Of a stretch of DNA of 28,681 bases, positions 27,230 through 28,681 are shown in pieces. The notes beneath the pieces are model-generated. The model had not been told where the DNA came from. It was given only the letters and a program-made list of their open reading frames with translations, and made no database searches. Origin of the DNA: Chara braunii (lineage: Eukaryota > Streptophyta > Charophyceae > Charales > Characeae). The position numbers and the translations under genes were made by a program. The DNA is taken from positions 747,953-776,633 of the forward strand of contig BFEA01000664.1 in the NCBI GenBank assembly GCA_003427395.1, written 5' to 3'. Position 1 is the stretch's first letter, and every line of letters starts with the position of its first letter.

Positions 27230-27325
27230 GGTCAAGGTCGTAGCTGCTACAGTCCTGAAGGGTCAAGGTCGTAGCTGCTACAGTGTCGAAGGCCCAGTCC
27301 ACGGACTTCCGGAAGGTCCGGAAGT
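27230..27325. repeat. 31-bp tandem repeat and hairpin in the LTR
   Basis: ggtcaaggtcgtagctgcta (27230 and 27261) repeats with a 31-bp period, and a weaker third copy lies at 27208. Each holds GTAGCTGCTAC, an inverted repeat about a central T. Just after, ACTTCCGG (27305-27312) pairs with CCGGAAGT (27318-27325). Repeats in U3 often act as enhancers; that role is inferred only. Confidence 0.75.
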
Positions 27326-27500
27326 GGCCCTTCATACGTTGCTCACAGTAGGCCAGAAGCAAGTGGGCAAGTGGTGGAGTCCAACCGTGCTGAGTCAGCG
27401 GTACCCAGTCCCAGTCAGTCCTAGTCCAGTCAAGCAAGTACCGTATGGGACTGTGTGCACCACGGGCATGGGAAAGGGGCAGACCAACGAGTTACAGAAG

Positions 27501-27508
27501 TATAAATC
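27501..27508 (+). promoter_or_regulatory. TATA box candidate in the LTR
   Basis: TATAAATC, in gaagTATAAATCaagaggc, is the only clear TATA box in this LTR-like stretch. It is placed about 500 bp in, consistent with a U3/R border. Confidence 0.5.
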
Positions 27509-27960
27509 AAGAGGCAGCGCCCAGCCATTCATCCATTCCTGCGTGAGCCATGCGGAAGCTCTGCCACAGCGACTTGTGCGAGGTGGTCTGCAGTATGCCC
27601 AAAGACGAAGTGGGCTGAAGGAGAGCTTAGCCATAGCGGTAGAGGTAGTAGCGACCATAGCTGCCATAGCTGGAAGAAGCGTGTAGCGTGTGTGTGCGTG
27701 TGTGTACAGTGAGTTGTGTGTGGGATATCCAGGGTGATCCTGTGTGTGAACAGCAGAGTTGGGCTAGTGATGAACAGAGAGTTGTACATGCTCTGATGCG
27801 CCATAGCCATCTGAAGTGAGCTTGTAGCTGAACTGTGTTCTTGGTTACCATATCTTCGAGCTTTGAGTGGGCGCTTGTCGCCAGTTTGCTGCGCTACCTG
27901 TTTACATGCATGTGAAGTGTGAAAGAAAGCGAGTCCGATTGCAATAACAGAGAATCTACA

Positions 27961-28493
27961 AATAAAGTTTGAAGAAATTATAATTTTTTTCATGCCCCGA
28001 AATAAAGGAAAAACAAAAAGTGAAAAGAGAGAAAAAACAAATTAGTGAGTGGGCATGCAAGTTTTGACACCACCATCGTTGAGGATTTTTCATTATTTTT
28101 TGGCTGGACAGAATGGCTTCAAAATTAAAAGGGAGATATCTTACATCACAAAGAACTTACAAAAAACGTTTCAGAAAAAAATAGTAATATTGAGGTGCCA
28201 AAATATTTTTTTGTGGGGTTTGAACCCCTTCAAGTTCAGGCCCCGTACGGGGACCCGAATGCCCGAACGTTCAGGGGTCAGCTTAGGGGCCTCCGTACGT
28301 TTGGCCTGGCAACCCTTATTCCGAGTGAATTCCGAAGGAATTAATGAAGATTCAAATTTTCGAGAATTTTAAGAATGATGTTTGAAAGAGAAAAATAAAG
28401 AAAATAAAGTGGGAAGGAAGGGCTCCTAGCTATGCGAGCTATTCAATGGTAGTATAAGGGTAATGGTTCTTAGTGATAATAGGAATAATAGTT
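27961..28493. other. AT-rich spacer with a palindrome cluster
   Basis: No gene found; the 107-codon frame at 28049-28372 shows no motif. Within it: GGGGTT/AACCCC (28215-28228), the perfect palindrome CCCCGTACGGGG (28241-28252), GAACGTTC (28265-28272) and AATTCC/GGAATT (28328-28342). Confidence 0.6.
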
Positions 28494-28681
28494 GTAGGGG
28501 GGGCGGGGGGATATCAGTCGGGAGCAGAGTGGTGGGAGGGGTATGCAGTGAGAGGGAGTTCGGATTGCACAACAATGGGGGAGAAACGAGGCCGGGGTGG
28601 GGGGGGAAGTCGGGGGAAGGGGATTCGAGCTGGGTTCGGGATTGGGGGACGCGGTATGGGGGTCGGAGGGAAATCGAGGGG
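28494..28681 (+). repeat. G-rich terminal stretch
   Basis: The plus strand is dominated by G runs (for example GGGGGGGCGGGGGG at 28497, and further runs of four or more near 28596, 28605, 28614, 28643 and 28676). C is rare. It can form G-quadruplexes. It may be real low-complexity DNA or a poor-quality sequence end. Confidence 0.75.

Larger units (their letters stand above)
26993..27960 (+). mobile_element. Probable 3' LTR of the plus-strand gypsy (ends uncertain)
   Basis: Begins near TGAAACG just after a G-rich, polypurine-like ggcgggag, about 40 bp past the end of pol, where a 3' LTR belongs. It contains a TATA box (TATAAATC, 27501-27508) and an AATAAA-type signal near 27960. It does not match the LTR at 22461, so that LTR and this pol are from different elements. 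The 3' boundary cannot be fixed without a second copy. Several frames cross it but none looks real. Confidence 0.5.

Overview
The window is eukaryotic, repeat-rich nuclear DNA with a 685-bp assembly gap. It consists mostly of decayed transposable elements, satellites and tandem duplications. The only cellular-gene signal I can support is a fragment of an AIG1-type GTPase gene with introns. The style of the Ty3/gypsy pol fragments, the plant-like AIG1 exon, a tRNA-iMet primer-binding site and the streptophyte-type mitochondrial pieces (nad9, cox3, a cox2 exon behind a group II intron) point to a streptophyte. My best guess is a charophyte alga such as Chara. That placement rests on remembered family resemblance, not on a search.

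Layout: 1-1815 satellite DNA (about 80-bp units, then about 91-bp units). 1977-2191 a purine tract. 2742-3271 a fold-back MITE. 3290-5640 a zone unusually dense in perfect short stem-loops, including a dispersed hairpin family. 5871-7246 a 688-bp tandem duplication. 7247-7759 a broken gypsy reverse transcriptase (RT). 7760-9417 a mosaic of organelle-like gene pieces (odpB, group II intron end, cox2, nad9, cox3), closed by a 68-bp perfect inverted copy of the RT end at 9418-9485. 9486-10708 hairpin and small repeats, then Ns (10709-11393).

11394-12055 (minus) and 12206-12640 (plus) are two integrase/chromodomain tails lying back to back. 13835-14435 is the AIG1-like gene end, with an in-frame tandem exon duplication. 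14722-15680 is a roughly 521-bp tandem duplication. 16615-17631 is a solo LTR with a CATA target duplication. 18290-19682 is a LINE endonuclease region fused to a minus-strand gypsy gag-pro-RT fragment (19683-21140).

22461-23427 is a second LTR of the solo-LTR family, followed by a primer-binding site for initiator tRNA-Met. 24735-26954 is a decayed plus-strand gypsy pol (RT end, RNase H, integrase, chromodomain-like tail) with a probable LTR after it. 28215-28342 holds palindromes, and the last 190 bases are G-rich.

No set of genes here works together as a pathway. The TE fragments are inactive: they carry stops, frameshifts or lost catalytic residues. The points most worth follow-up are the hairpin family at 3293-5370, the organellar mosaic bounded by the 68-bp inverted repeat, and the in-frame exon duplication.
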